From Novosphingobium fluoreni (GTDB lineage Bacteria > Pseudomonadota > Alphaproteobacteria > Sphingomonadales > Sphingomonadaceae), in assembly GCF_014196615.1 (NCBI RefSeq), contig NZ_JACIDY010000003.1, positions 1-64,000 of the forward strand: a DNA stretch of 64,000 bases, given 5' to 3'. The position numbers were made by a program, and so were the translations under genes. Below, piece after piece: positions 1 to 9,166 of the stretch; the first letter of the stretch is position 1; each line of letters opens with the position of its first letter. Under the pieces are notes generated by a model, which saw nothing but the letters and a program-made list of their open reading frames with translations, did not search any database and had not been told where the DNA came from.

Positions 1-878
1 TCCAGCGTCTTCCTGATGACTTCGTGCATGTCATAAGGCTGGTTGGCCGATGGCGGGATGATCGTGTCGAGGCTGGCCTCGCTGCGGTCCCACGGGTCGG
101 CACAGGGGCGCTCGGGCACTTCGTCGCGGTTGGAGGCGGGCAGGAAGTCGAAGAAGTCACGCGTCGCCAGCAGCGCCTCGATGTCGTTCTCCAGCGCAAG
201 GTCGGAGACGGACGTCTTGCTGGAGTGCGTCACCGCGCCGCCCAGTTCCTCCTGCGTCACCACCTCGTTCGTCACCGTCTTGACCACGTCGGGCCCGGTC
301 ACGAACATGTACGAGCTGTCCTTCACCATGAAGATGAAGTCGGTCATCGCCGGTGAGTACACCGCGCCGCCCGCGCACGGGCCCATGATCAGCGACAACT
401 GCGGCACCACGCCCGAGGCCAGCACGTTGCGCTGGAAGATCTCGGCATAGCCGCCCAGCGAGGCCACGCCTTCCTGGATGCGCGCGCCGCCCGAATCGTT
501 CAGCCCGATCACCGGCGCGCCAACCTTCAGCGCCATGTCCATGATCTTGCAGATCTTCATCGCGTGCCGTTCCGACACCGCCCCGCCGAACACCGTGAAG
601 TCCTGGCTGAACACGAACACCAGCCGCCCGTTGATCGTGCCAGAACCCGTCACCACGCCATCGCCCGGGATCTTGGCGCCATCGTGCATGCCAAAATCCA
701 CGCAGTTGTGCTCGACGTAGGCGTCCACTTCCTCGAAGCTGCCCTCGTCCAGCAACACGTCCAGCCGCTCACGCGCGGTCAGCTTGCCCTTGGCATGCTG
801 CGCATCAATGCGACGCTGGCCGCCACCCATCCGCGCCGCTTCACGACGCTTCTCCATCTCCGCGATGTTGGCTGACAC
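1..878 (-). CDS. pccB: Acyl-CoA (propionyl-CoA) carboxylase beta subunit, 5' part only
   Basis: This is the biotin-dependent carboxyltransferase subunit that would make methylmalonyl-CoA from propionyl-CoA in the cytoplasm. About 292 N-terminal residues are present; the family is about 510 residues long and the gene leaves the window at position 1. The GTG start at 878 is chosen because an in-frame TAG lies two codons upstream and an AGGGAG ribosome site precedes it. The N-terminus has the usual [11 protein letters not shown] and [12 protein letters not shown] motifs. [12 protein letters not shown] (about residues 124-135) and [12 protein letters not shown] (about 166-177) form the acyl-CoA and oxyanion region. 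A methylcrotonoyl-type subunit is less likely. Two TTTGCAAA-like sites lie just upstream. Confidence 0.9.
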   Translation of the reverse strand, partial: MSANIAEMEKRREAARMGGGQRRIDAQHAKGKLTARERLDVLLDEGSFEEVDAYVEHNCVDFGMHDGAKIPGDGVVTGSGTINGRLVFVFSQDFTVFGGAVSERHAMKICKIMDMALKVGAPVIGLNDSGGARIQEGVASLGGYAEIFQRNVLASGVVPQLSLIMGPCAGGAVYSPAMTDFIFMVKDSSYMFVTGPDVVKTVTNEVVTQEELGGAVTHSSKTSVSDLALENDIEALLATRDFFDFLPASNRDEVPERPCADPWDRSEASLDTIIPPSANQPYDMHEVIRKTL

Positions 879-954
879 CTGCTAATCACTCCCTGCCGTC
901 ACGGCTCTCAACCATGCCCTATCAAAGCATCTCATCCCCCGCGTCCAATGTTAT

Positions 955-985
955 TCTGCAAAGTTGTAAACACCAAGTTTGCAAA
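955..985 (-). promoter_or_regulatory. Tandem TTTGCAAA-like sites upstream of pccB
   Basis: On the minus strand the stretch reads TTTGCAAA (985-978), a 15-nt spacer, then TTTGCAGA (962-955); a weaker TTTACAAC-like copy lies directly beside the second site. TTTGCAAA pairs are the known operator of PccR, the regulator of propionyl-CoA carboxylase in Rhodobacter, and of related short-chain acyl-CoA regulators. The location just upstream of pccB fits propionate-responsive control. The spacing differs from the published short spacer, so this is a candidate only. Confidence 0.45.
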
Positions 986-1025
986 GCTGGCACCGGAAGG
1001 AAACGCCTTAACAGCTTCGGCCTGG

Positions 1026-2372
1026 CTACTTCAGCAGGACCAGCTCTTCCGCCATGGTCGGGTGAATGGCCACCGTGGCGTCGAAATCGGCCTTGGTCAG
1101 CCCGGCTTTCACCGCGACAGCGGCCGCCTGCATGATCTCTGGCGCCTCGGGCCCGATCATGTGGATGCCCACCACCTTGTCGGTGTGTCCATCGCAGATC
1201 ATCTTGTAAAGCGAGCGCTCGTTGCGGTGTGCCACCACGTTCTTCATCGGCCGGAAATCGCTTTCGTACACCTTCACCGAACCCAGCTGCGACTTGGCCT
1301 GCGCCTCGGTAAGGCCGACGCTGGCGATCGGCGGGTGGCTGAACACCGCGCTGGGAACGCACGAATAGTCCACCGTCCGCGGCGTGCCGCCGAACACGGT
1401 GTCGGCAAAGGCCTGCCCTTCGCGGATCGCCACGGGCGTCAGCTGCATGCGATTGGTAACATCGCCGATCGCGTAGATGTGATCGACGCTGGTCTTCGAA
1501 TAATCGTCGACCTTGATCGCGTTCTTGTCGTCCAGCTCGATGCCGACCGTCTCCAGGCCCAGCCCTTCGACATTGGGCACTCGGCCGGTCGCGAACAGCA
1601 CGGCATCGACATCGATCGGCTCATGCCCGGTCATCGACACGCGCAGGCAGCCTTCATCGGTCTTTTCGATACCCCGGAAATCGGCGTGGAACCGGAAGTC
1701 GATGCCCTTCATGATCGAGATCTGCAGCAATCGATCGCGCAGGGATTCGTCATATCCGCGCAGCAACTGGTCGGTGCGGTTGATCAGCGTCACCTTGGCG
1801 CCGAACTGGTGGAAGATGCCCGCGAACTCGTTGGCGATATAGCCCGCACCGGCAATCAGGATGCGGCGCGGAATCGCGTCCAGGTGAAACGCCTCGTTCG
1901 ATGTGATGCCCAGCTCATGCCCCGGGCAATCGGGCACGTGCGGCCGCGCTCCCGTGGCGACGAGGATGTGCTTGGCGGTCTTCTTTGTGCCATCCGCCAG
2001 CGTGACCTCGTGTGGGCCGCTGATCGTGGCGCGCTGGTGAATGATCTCGACGCCCGCATTCTCCAGCGTCTGGGAGTAGATCCCGTTCAGCCGATCCACG
2101 TCGTTCAGCACGTTGTCGCGCAGCTTGATCCAGTCGAACGTGCAGTTCGGGATATCCCAGCCAAAGTGCTTGGCGTCCTCCAGATCCTCGGCGAAGTGCG
2201 CGCCATAGACCAGCATCTTCTTGGGGACGCAGCCCCGAATCACGCAGGTGCCGCCGACCTTGTGCTCCTCGGCCACCGCCACGCGGGCACCATAGGCGGA
2301 CGCCACGCGCGAGGCGCGGACCCCGCCAGAGCCTGCACCGATCGTGAAAAGGTCATAGTCAAAATCAGGCAT
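1026..2372 (-). CDS. gor: Glutathione-disulfide reductase
   Basis: This cytoplasmic flavoenzyme reduces glutathione disulfide with NADPH. It has 448 residues, the normal family length. The FAD-binding GAGSGG is at residues 12-17, and the redox-active disulfide is Cys43/Cys48 in GGTCVIRGCVPKK. A second Rossmann motif, AGAGYIANEF, near residue 170 binds NADPH, and INRTDQLLRGYD contains the arginines typical of NADPH-specific glutathione reductases. The C-terminal HPTMAEE segment (His437, Glu442) is the acid-base pair contributed to the partner subunit of the dimer. It lies downstream of the divergent hydrolase promoter region and is followed by pccB on the same strand after about 150 bp. Confidence 0.95.
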   Translation of the reverse strand: MPDFDYDLFTIGAGSGGVRASRVASAYGARVAVAEEHKVGGTCVIRGCVPKKMLVYGAHFAEDLEDAKHFGWDIPNCTFDWIKLRDNVLNDVDRLNGIYSQTLENAGVEIIHQRATISGPHEVTLADGTKKTAKHILVATGARPHVPDCPGHELGITSNEAFHLDAIPRRILIAGAGYIANEFAGIFHQFGAKVTLINRTDQLLRGYDESLRDRLLQISIMKGIDFRFHADFRGIEKTDEGCLRVSMTGHEPIDVDAVLFATGRVPNVEGLGLETVGIELDDKNAIKVDDYSKTSVDHIYAIGDVTNRMQLTPVAIREGQAFADTVFGGTPRTVDYSCVPSAVFSHPPIASVGLTEAQAKSQLGSVKVYESDFRPMKNVVAHRNERSLYKMICDGHTDKVVGIHMIGPEAPEIMQAAAVAVKAGLTKADFDATVAIHPTMAEELVLLK

Positions 2373-2494
2373 CGGCGCGGCTCCAGCTTCGTTCCGCGCG
2401 GATATGGCATGTTGCCGCCAGAATGCCAGACGCCCGCATGCGCCGCCCCGTCTTCAAGTGGGCGCAAAATCGCCATGGATCGGCGCAAGGGCTA

Positions 2495-2521
2495 TTGTCT
2501 ATTTTGTGAATAGAGTATAAC
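2495..2521 (+). promoter_or_regulatory. Possible sigma-70 promoter for the RBBP9-like hydrolase
   Basis: TTGTCT at 2495-2500 and TATAAC at 2516-2521 are 15 bp apart in an unusually AT-rich patch of the gap between gor and the plus-strand hydrolase gene. The -10 match is good, but the spacer is short. Confidence 0.35.
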
Positions 2522-2581
2522 TGGGCGCTAGAAACGAACGACGACACATCTCGAGTTCGGTCATCCCCATAGGAGAGTGTC

Positions 2582-3244
2582 ATGACCCGTCGAATGCGTG
2601 TCCCGCACAACGAACAGACCCCCGCCGTCCTTCTAGTCCCCGGCCTGTCCGGCAGCGGCCCTGCCCACTGGCAGACCATTTGGGAAGAGCAGCACGCCGA
2701 TTGCAGCAAGGTCGATCTGGCGAAGTGGGACGATCCCCACCGCAATACGTGGATCAACAACCTGAACCTGGCGATCCGCAGCGCCGGACGCCCCGTGGTG
2801 CTGGTGGCGCACAGCCTGGGCTGCCTGGCGGTCGCCTGGTGGGCCAAGTTCGAGCAGGCATCGCTCGCCGAGCGGGGCGAGGCGATGCCGGTGGTGGGCG
2901 CGCTGATGGTCGCCCCGCCCGAAGTGGATTTCTTCCCGCTGGACGAGCGGGTGGCTCGCTTCGCCCCTACGCCGACCGAGCCTCTGCCGTTCCCAAGCCG
3001 CCTGATCGCCAGTCATGACGATCCCTGGATGGGCTTTCACACGGCGCAGGCTCTGGCGCGCCGCTGGGGCAGCACGCTGGTGGACGCGGGCGAGTGCGGC
3101 CACATCAATGCGGACTCCGGCCTTGGCGAATGGAGCTTCGGCCGCGAGCAGCTTGCGCTCCTGATGCAGCACGATGTGGCAATCGCTGCGCCTCGCGCTT
3201 CGCTGTCCAAGACGCCTGTGCCAGCGCCGCGCCTCGAAGCCTGA
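2582..3244 (+). CDS. RBBP9/YdeN-family serine hydrolase
   Basis: This is a predicted small alpha/beta hydrolase of 220 residues and unknown substrate. VPGLSGSGPAHWQTIWE (residues 19-35) is the family's N-terminal signature. The nucleophile is Ser78 in AHSLGC. An aspartate in SHDDPWM (about residues 141-147) and a histidine in CGHINADSG (about 176-184) complete a likely triad. There is no signal peptide, so it should be cytoplasmic. The ATG is preceded by AGGAGAG at good spacing. It is divergent from gor and convergent with the protease gene. Confidence 0.8.
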   Translation: MTRRMRVPHNEQTPAVLLVPGLSGSGPAHWQTIWEEQHADCSKVDLAKWDDPHRNTWINNLNLAIRSAGRPVVLVAHSLGCLAVAWWAKFEQASLAERGEAMPVVGALMVAPPEVDFFPLDERVARFAPTPTEPLPFPSRLIASHDDPWMGFHTAQALARRWGSTLVDAGECGHINADSGLGEWSFGREQLALLMQHDVAIAAPRASLSKTPVPAPRLEA

Positions 3245-3275
3245 GCTTGCGCCACGGGCCCGGTTAAGTCCCGCG

Positions 3276-5795
3276 CTAGGGCAAGGTTCTGCGATAGGAC
3301 GCCAGCGCTCGCCAATCCTGTGTCGCCACGTCCTTCGCCGCTGCCAGACGCAAGGCGCTGTTGGTGCCGATTCGTTCGTACCCCACGCTCATCACCGGCT
3401 GATACTGGCCGGTGAGACCAACCCGCTCGCGATTGTAGAGCAGCGAGCGCGTGGCAAGATCATAGCCATTGGCATACGTCAGCTCTCCCGAGCCGGAAAA
3501 CGCGACCAGCGGCAGCGCCACGCCAAAGCGAATGCGGCCTGCCAGCGCCGCACGGCTCGCCGATAGCCCTGCCCGCTGGCTTAGGATCGTGCTGGCCCAG
3601 GTGAGCAGCGTATCGCCGCCGATCTTCAGCCGCGTCGCACCGGTCGAGGCATAGGTATCGAGCGACCACGCGCCCAACCGCCATTTGCGTGACAGTTCGA
3701 CGAAAGCCGTCCGCGCCCCATCGCCGAACCGCATCGCCCCCGCGCCGACCGGGGTACCGAACAGCGTGCCGCTTTCGTCCAGATAGCCGACCTTCAGCCT
3801 TGCCAGCGGGGTGTTCAGGCCAAGCAGAACCCCGCGCGCCGATCCGTATCGTCCGTCGCTGGCGACGGCGGAAACAGCCATGCGCACCCCGCCCACCGGA
3901 CGCTCCATTCCGATCGCCAGGTTCGCGCCCGGCGCGTAAGCCAGCGTAACGTCGGAAGCCGGAGCCAGGCCCATCGCCTCATCCTGCACCGCATCCTGCC
4001 CGGAGAACGAAGCGACGAGATTTGCCGAGCCCAGCTTGGCGGACAGCCCGGCATATGTCAGCTGCCCCCGCTGGTCCGTTGCATTGGGGCCGGTCCGATA
4101 CGTCGTATAGCCAAAGCTGGCGGCGAAACCGGGTGCGGCGAATCGCGAATTGCCCGCCATCGCGCTGCTCGCCACCCGGCGCGCGAATTGCCCTGCACGC
4201 TGCTCGGGATTTGCGACGAGGCCTGCCAAGTTCCCTGAATAGTCGCGACCATAGGCATCCAGAACGGTGACGTGCGCCAGCATAGCCTTCACTTGGGCGC
4301 CGGTCTGCGCTCCGCCCACTGCTGCGGGTATGACCATCGCCGCGCCGGCTGCCGCCGTCTGGGTCAAGCCGTTCGAGAGTGTCGGCGAGACTGGAGCCAA
4401 GGCAGCCTGAACGTCGATCAGGCCCACGCCATAGGTGGGATCGACCCCGGCATCGCCGATGTCCTTCGCGGTATTGAGGATCACTTGCCCCGCCTGCACG
4501 CCGCTCAACTGCGTCCACTTGCCCAGGATGAGCGCGGCCAGCCCGCTGACTTGGCCCGCCGCCGCGCTGGTGCCACTGAAGGCGACGAGTTCTCCCGCCA
4601 CGTCCATCGTGCCATTCGTGCCCATCGCCGAAACGCACCGCGACATCGCGGCAGAACCGCAGCGATTGGCGTAATCGGCGATGCTCAGGCTGCCGTCTGT
4701 CTCTTCCAGAGCGGTCACGAACAGCCAGCCGCCGCGATTGGCGGAGGTCAGATCGAGGTAGCCCTTGGCGTTCGCTTCGCCATCGTTGCCGGCCGAATTG
4801 ACGAACAACCCTCCGGAGGCGGTGTAACGCGCCACCATGTCGGACCAGCCCTGGCTGGGCTTGCTGGCGTCGATCTTGGCCAGCGATGCATTGACGATCT
4901 TGATCCCGTTCGATGCCGCATAGTCCAGCGCGGCGGGCAAGGTGCGACCCAGCGTTTCCTCGCCTGTCGTCGTGTTGGTATCGCTGATGCGCAGCGCCAC
5001 GATCTGCGCATCGGGCGCCATGCCTTGCACACCCGAGCCATCGTTGCGCGCTGCGATGACGCCCGCCACCATCGTGCCGTGATCGGAATACGAATCGCCG
5101 ATCACGTTGCGCGCCTTGGTCACGCCGCCGGTGGTGACATTGCCGAAGTCCCTGCTCAGCGGGGAGATCTGCCCCGCCAGCTCGGCATTGGCGACGACGC
5201 CATCGTCGACCACGCCGACGAGCACGCCTTTGCCGGTCCAGCCATTATCCAGCGCATACAGCGCGTTGACGTGTTCGAACGCCACGTAATTGCGGCGATA
5301 CTCATCGTCGTCCTGCACCGAGCGTTCGGGCACTTCGCTCTTGGGCGGCATCGGAATCAGGCCCGATGACGGGCTGGGCGTGGGAGTGGGGGCGGGAGTG
5401 GGGCTAGGCGATGGTGACGGTTCCACGCTTGGTGAAGGCTCTGGGCCAGGAGACGGTGCAGGGGTTGGAGACACCTCCGGCGTCGGAGATGGCGCGGGCG
5501 CTGGAGATGGCGCGGGCGTCGGAGATGGCGCGGGCGTCGGAGATGGTGCAGGCGTCGGAGATGGCGCGGGCGTCGGAGATGGCGCGGGCGTCGGGGATGG
5601 CGCGGGCGTCGGAGATGGTGCAGGCGTCGGAGATGGTGCAGGCGTTGCCGACGGCGATGGTGTGGGTGCCGCGACTGGCGCTGGGGTGGACGCTACCGAC
5701 CCACCGCCGCTGCCCCCACCGCCACACGCGGACAACGCCGCGCTTGCCACGCCACACAGCGTAACGGTGCGCACATAACCGAAACGAATTCGCAT
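3276..5795 (-). CDS. Lipidated S8 (subtilisin) protease with a C-terminal barrel-like domain
   Basis: This is an exported serine protease of 839 residues. It begins with a lipoprotein signal (LSAC, Cys24), then a Gly/Ser stretch, then a Pro/Ser/Thr-rich linker (about residues 37-145) containing eight tandem TPAPSP hexamers. The subtilisin domain (about 165-470) shows the full triad: Asp197 in VVDDG, His239 in SDHGTMVAG and Ser410 in SGTSAAAG, with Asn337 as oxyanion residue. The remaining 350 residues are rich in alternating-hydrophobic segments, as in autotransporter barrels, but the protein ends in TLP rather than an aromatic residue. NalP of Neisseria is a known lipidated subtilisin autotransporter with the same plan. 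The barrel assignment is inference. Confidence 0.85.
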   Translation of the reverse strand: MRIRFGYVRTVTLCGVASAALSACGGGGSGGGSVASTPAPVAAPTPSPSATPAPSPTPAPSPTPAPSPTPAPSPTPAPSPTPAPSPTPAPSPTPAPSPAPAPSPTPEVSPTPAPSPGPEPSPSVEPSPSPSPTPAPTPTPSPSSGLIPMPPKSEVPERSVQDDDEYRRNYVAFEHVNALYALDNGWTGKGVLVGVVDDGVVANAELAGQISPLSRDFGNVTTGGVTKARNVIGDSYSDHGTMVAGVIAARNDGSGVQGMAPDAQIVALRISDTNTTTGEETLGRTLPAALDYAASNGIKIVNASLAKIDASKPSQGWSDMVARYTASGGLFVNSAGNDGEANAKGYLDLTSANRGGWLFVTALEETDGSLSIADYANRCGSAAMSRCVSAMGTNGTMDVAGELVAFSGTSAAAGQVSGLAALILGKWTQLSGVQAGQVILNTAKDIGDAGVDPTYGVGLIDVQAALAPVSPTLSNGLTQTAAAGAAMVIPAAVGGAQTGAQVKAMLAHVTVLDAYGRDYSGNLAGLVANPEQRAGQFARRVASSAMAGNSRFAAPGFAASFGYTTYRTGPNATDQRGQLTYAGLSAKLGSANLVASFSGQDAVQDEAMGLAPASDVTLAYAPGANLAIGMERPVGGVRMAVSAVASDGRYGSARGVLLGLNTPLARLKVGYLDESGTLFGTPVGAGAMRFGDGARTAFVELSRKWRLGAWSLDTYASTGATRLKIGGDTLLTWASTILSQRAGLSASRAALAGRIRFGVALPLVAFSGSGELTYANGYDLATRSLLYNRERVGLTGQYQPVMSVGYERIGTNSALRLAAAKDVATQDWRALASYRRTLP
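5502..5645 (-). repeat. 18-bp tandem repeat coding TPAPSP x 8
   Basis: Eight contiguous 18-bp units encode residues 51-98 of the S8 protease; degenerate units continue on the 3' side of the coding strand. Third-position differences between units (GCG/GCA/GGT variants) show that the array has drifted at synonymous sites while the hexapeptide is kept. It is a protein linker, not a CRISPR or a non-coding satellite. Confidence 0.9.
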
Positions 5796-5916
5796 AATGC
5801 CCTGATTCTCTAAGAAGAAAACGATGGGGCATGGCTAACGGATTATGCTTTCAGCGCGCTTCGACGGCTTCTATGTAAAAATACATGGAGCAAGATCAGC
5901 TTCCGGCAACCGACAG

Positions 5917-7434
5917 TCAGGTGATACCGGCCAGTTCCAGCAGCGCCTCGGTCGACGAATCGAAGCTGGCCCCACCCTTCTCGATCTGCTTGGCGATTTC
6001 CTTGCCCAGTTCCACGCCGAATTGGTCGAAGGGGTTGATCTCCATCAGCACCGCGTTTGCGAAAGTGCGATGCTCATGAAACGCGATCAGCGCGCCCAAG
6101 CTGATGGGCGAAACATCGTCCAGCAGGATCGTGGCCGAAGGACGATCGCCCGGATAGGCGCGCGCCGGATCGTCGCTGGCCTTGCCCGCCATCAATGCCG
6201 CGCCTTGCGCGAAGCAGTTGGACAGCAGGATGCGGTGGTGATCGGGCGAGAGATCGTCGCCCGGCGCGATCGACGCGATGAAGTCCACCGGCACCAGGTT
6301 CGTGCCCTGATGCAGCAACTGGAACACCGCATGCTGCGCATCGGTGCCCACGCCGCCCCAGGTGATCGGTGCGGTCGGCCCATCCACCGGCGCGCCGTCC
6401 GCCGTCACCGACTTGCCGTTCGATTCCATTTCCAGCTGCTGAAGGTAATCCGGCAAAAGGCCAAGTCGCTCATCATAGGCGAACACGCCCCGCGTCTGGC
6501 AACCGCGCAGGCGGGTGTATAGCTGGTCGGCGAAAGCGGCGCGCAGCGGCAGGTTGTCGATCCCGTCGGTGTCGCGGAAGTGCCGGTCGACGATCGCCGC
6601 GCCTTCCAGCATCTCGGCAAAGTCAGGCCAGCCCAGCGCCATCGCGATCGGAAAACCGATTGATGACCATAGCGAGTAACGCCCGCCGACGCTTTCGGAG
6701 AACGGCAGGATGCGGGTTTCGTCCACGCCCCATTCGACCGCCTTGTCCGTCGCCGCCGTCAGCGCGACGATGCGGCCATAGGGGTCGTCCACGCCATTCT
6801 CACGCAGCCAGCCGATGGCGCTTTCGGCATTGACCATGGTTTCCGTTGTCGTGAACGTCTTGGAGGCGACCGCCAGCATCGTCGTCGCCGGATCACACGC
6901 GGCAAACGCCGCTTCCAAGGCGCACCCGTCGATGTTGGACACGACATGCACGTCCACCATCGCCCCGTCGCGCGCGAGGGCGTTGACCGCCATCGCCGGA
7001 CCGAGCGCGGAACCGCCGATGCCGATGTGGATCAGGTGCTTCACCTCGCCCATCGCGCCACGATGGATAGCCTCGACGATGGCGGCCATGCGCGAATGAT
7101 AGCCGTGCGCCAGCGCCACGCTTTCATCCCGGCCCACGCCGCGTTGCGCGGTATGCTCGGCCGCGCGGCCCTCCGTCGCGTTGACGATCTCTCCTGCAAA
7201 CAGCGCCCGGCGGCGCTCTGCGAAATCCGCAGCGTCGGCCAGCTTCAGGAACGCGTCGATGTGGGCGGCGTCCAGGTGCGTCTTCGACCAGTCGAACCGG
7301 ATGCCTTCTTCACCCAGGTCGAGCCGGGTCGCCAGTTGGTCGAGCCGGGATGGATCTTGCGCGAACAGTTCCGACAAGGTGGGGCGCGGCAAATCCGCCA
7401 GCGTCTTCCACACCGATCCGGTCGCCTCGCTCAT
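5917..7434 (-). CDS. pgi: Glucose-6-phosphate isomerase
   Basis: This enzyme interconverts glucose 6-phosphate and fructose 6-phosphate in the cytoplasm. It has 505 residues, a compact version of a family usually about 545 long. The phosphate-binding stretch HIGIGGSALGP, the signature GGRYSLWSSIGFP with its neighbouring active-site residues, the histidine segment QHAVFQLLHQGT and the C-terminal QFGVELGKEIAKQ (active-site lysine) are all present in order. It is divergent from lepB across a 144-bp gap, so each probably has its own promoter. Sphingomonads largely use the Entner-Doudoroff pathway, in which this enzyme works mainly in the gluconeogenic or recycling direction (inference). Confidence 0.95.
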   Translation of the reverse strand: MSEATGSVWKTLADLPRPTLSELFAQDPSRLDQLATRLDLGEEGIRFDWSKTHLDAAHIDAFLKLADAADFAERRRALFAGEIVNATEGRAAEHTAQRGVGRDESVALAHGYHSRMAAIVEAIHRGAMGEVKHLIHIGIGGSALGPAMAVNALARDGAMVDVHVVSNIDGCALEAAFAACDPATTMLAVASKTFTTTETMVNAESAIGWLRENGVDDPYGRIVALTAATDKAVEWGVDETRILPFSESVGGRYSLWSSIGFPIAMALGWPDFAEMLEGAAIVDRHFRDTDGIDNLPLRAAFADQLYTRLRGCQTRGVFAYDERLGLLPDYLQQLEMESNGKSVTADGAPVDGPTAPITWGGVGTDAQHAVFQLLHQGTNLVPVDFIASIAPGDDLSPDHHRILLSNCFAQGAALMAGKASDDPARAYPGDRPSATILLDDVSPISLGALIAFHEHRTFANAVLMEINPFDQFGVELGKEIAKQIEKGGASFDSSTEALLELAGIT

Positions 7435-7578
7435 GCCCTGTCCTTGTTCGTTCCGGCCATCCGGCCCCGCAATCGGGCGCGGTTATGCCTGTTGCACTTG
7501 CGAACGCCAAGGCCGATCTTGTGCGAAATCGGCACCGTTGCCGGGCCTTTCCCCCACGCGCGCGGCTTGACGGAAGCC

Positions 7579-8451
7579 ATGACGCGCAACATGGACATCA
7601 CGATGACCGATCCCCACGTCGCCGCCGCAGATCGCCAGCCTGTCGGCGCGCCCGATACGCCTCCCGTCCAGGAGAAGAAGGAGGAGAACTTCTTCGTTTT
7701 CCTGGCTAAACTTGTGCTGCTGGTGGTGGTGTTTCGCAGCTTCATCTTTTCGCCGTTCAACATTCCCAGCGAATCGATGCTGCCCCGGCTGGAGAATGGG
7801 GACTACCTGCTGGCGTCCAAGTGGTCTTACGGCTACTCGAAGTACTCGATGCCGTTCAGCCTGCCGGTGATCCCGGGCCGCATCTTCGCCAGCCAGCCCG
7901 AGCGTGGCGATATCGTGATCTTCAAGGCCCCGCCGGGCAACGATATCGACTATATCAAGCGCGTGATCGGCCTGCCGGGCGATACCGTGCAAGTGCGCGC
8001 CGGCCAGGTTTTCCTGAACGGCAAGGCCGTGCCCAAGCAGCGGGTGGACAACTTCATCCTGCCCCTGACCGCCAATACGCACTGCTATGGCGTCGAGTTC
8101 GAGGCGCAGACGCCCGATGGCGGCATGGCCTGTTCCTACCCCCAGTTCCGGGAGACGCTACCCAACGGCAAAAGCTACAATGTGCTGGATCTGGGCGCCC
8201 AGCCGCAGGACGATACGCAAGTGTTCTCCGTGCCCGCCGGCCACATGTTCCTGATGGGTGACAACCGCGACAATTCTTTGGACAGCCGCTTCCCCGCGAT
8301 CGAGGGTGAAGGCATCGGCATCGTTCCGCAGGCCAACCTGGTCGGCAAGGCATCGGTGATGATGTTCTCCACCAATGGCGGGGCGGAGTGGCTGAAGCCG
8401 TGGACCTGGTTCACCGCCGCGCGGTGGAGCCGGATCGGAGGAACGTTCTGA
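7579..8451 (+). CDS. lepB: Signal peptidase I
   Basis: This inner-membrane protease removes signal peptides from exported proteins. It has 290 residues from the ATG at 7579; GGAAG lies close upstream, and in-frame ATGs at 7591 and 7603 remain possible. A charged cytoplasmic N-terminus is followed by a single membrane span at about residues 38-58. The catalytic dyad is Ser66 in PSESMLP and Lys127 in DYIKRVIGLPGD. The C-terminal box GDNRDNSLDSR is intact. It heads the cluster lepB-rnc-era, an order common in Proteobacteria that links protein export with RNA processing and ribosome maturation genes. Confidence 0.95.
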   Translation: MTRNMDITMTDPHVAAADRQPVGAPDTPPVQEKKEENFFVFLAKLVLLVVVFRSFIFSPFNIPSESMLPRLENGDYLLASKWSYGYSKYSMPFSLPVIPGRIFASQPERGDIVIFKAPPGNDIDYIKRVIGLPGDTVQVRAGQVFLNGKAVPKQRVDNFILPLTANTHCYGVEFEAQTPDGGMACSYPQFRETLPNGKSYNVLDLGAQPQDDTQVFSVPAGHMFLMGDNRDNSLDSRFPAIEGEGIGIVPQANLVGKASVMMFSTNGGAEWLKPWTWFTAARWSRIGGTF

Positions 8452-8494
8452 GCATCGCTTCGCCAGGCACCTCTAGTTCGCACGGGATAGCGTC

Positions 8495-9166
8495 ATGACT
8501 TTGGCCGCCGAGGCACTGGCTTTCCTGACCGACCTGTCCGGCCAACCCCCGCGTGATCCCGCGTTGTGGCTGGAAGCGCTCACGCACGCCAGCACCGGGG
8601 AGAAGCGCAACTACGAGAAGCTGGAATTCCTGGGCGATCGCGTGCTGGGCCTCTCGATCGCCGAATGGCTGTTCGAACGCGGAGATGGCCCGGAGGGCAA
8701 GCTTTCCCAGCGGCTGAACGCGCTGGTCAGCCGCACCGTCTGCGCGCAAGTGGCGCGGGAGATCGGCCTCGCCGCGCACATGCGCCTGGGCAAGCAGGCG
8801 CGTGACGATGGCGGACAGGACAGCGACAATATCCTGGGCGACGTGATGGAGGCGCTGATCGGTGCCTGCTTCGTCGAGCGGGGCTTCGATGCTGCGCGCG
8901 ACATGGTGCGGCGGTTGTGGCAGGATCAGGTCAGTGGCAGCACCGGCAGCCGCAAGCACGCCAAGTCCGCGCTGCAGGAATGGGCAGCGGGCAATCGGCG
9001 GCGGCCTCCGGAATACAAACTGGTCGATCGTTCCGGCCCCGATCATGCCGCGCGCTTTACCGTCGAAGTCTGTGTAAAGGGCGTGGGCGAGGCGCAGGCC
9101 ACGGCAAACAGCAAGCAGGATGCCGAACGGCAAGCTGCCGAAGAATTCATGCGGAGGTTCGGTTGA
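8495..9166 (+). CDS. rnc: Ribonuclease III
   Basis: This enzyme cleaves double-stranded RNA, including the rRNA precursor stems. It has 223 residues, the usual size. The signature NYEKLEFLGDRVLGLS (about residues 39-54) carries the Mg-binding Glu44 and Asp48; the second acidic pair is in GDVMEALIGA near residue 115. A double-stranded RNA-binding domain follows from about residue 150 (KSALQEWAAGN and later ATANSKQDAERQAAEEF). Its TGA stop overlaps the TTG start of era, so the two should be translationally coupled. Confidence 0.96.
   Translation: MTLAAEALAFLTDLSGQPPRDPALWLEALTHASTGEKRNYEKLEFLGDRVLGLSIAEWLFERGDGPEGKLSQRLNALVSRTVCAQVAREIGLAAHMRLGKQARDDGGQDSDNILGDVMEALIGACFVERGFDAARDMVRRLWQDQVSGSTGSRKHAKSALQEWAAGNRRRPPEYKLVDRSGPDHAARFTVEVCVKGVGEAQATANSKQDAERQAAEEFMRRFG

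Noticed and set aside
948..2513. 521-codon plus-strand frame over gor
   Set aside because: Shadow of glutathione reductase; no recognisable domain.
5467..5660. Regular 18-bp repeat that looks like a CRISPR or satellite array
   Set aside because: Units are contiguous with no unique spacers and keep reading frame as TPAPSP in the S8 protease.
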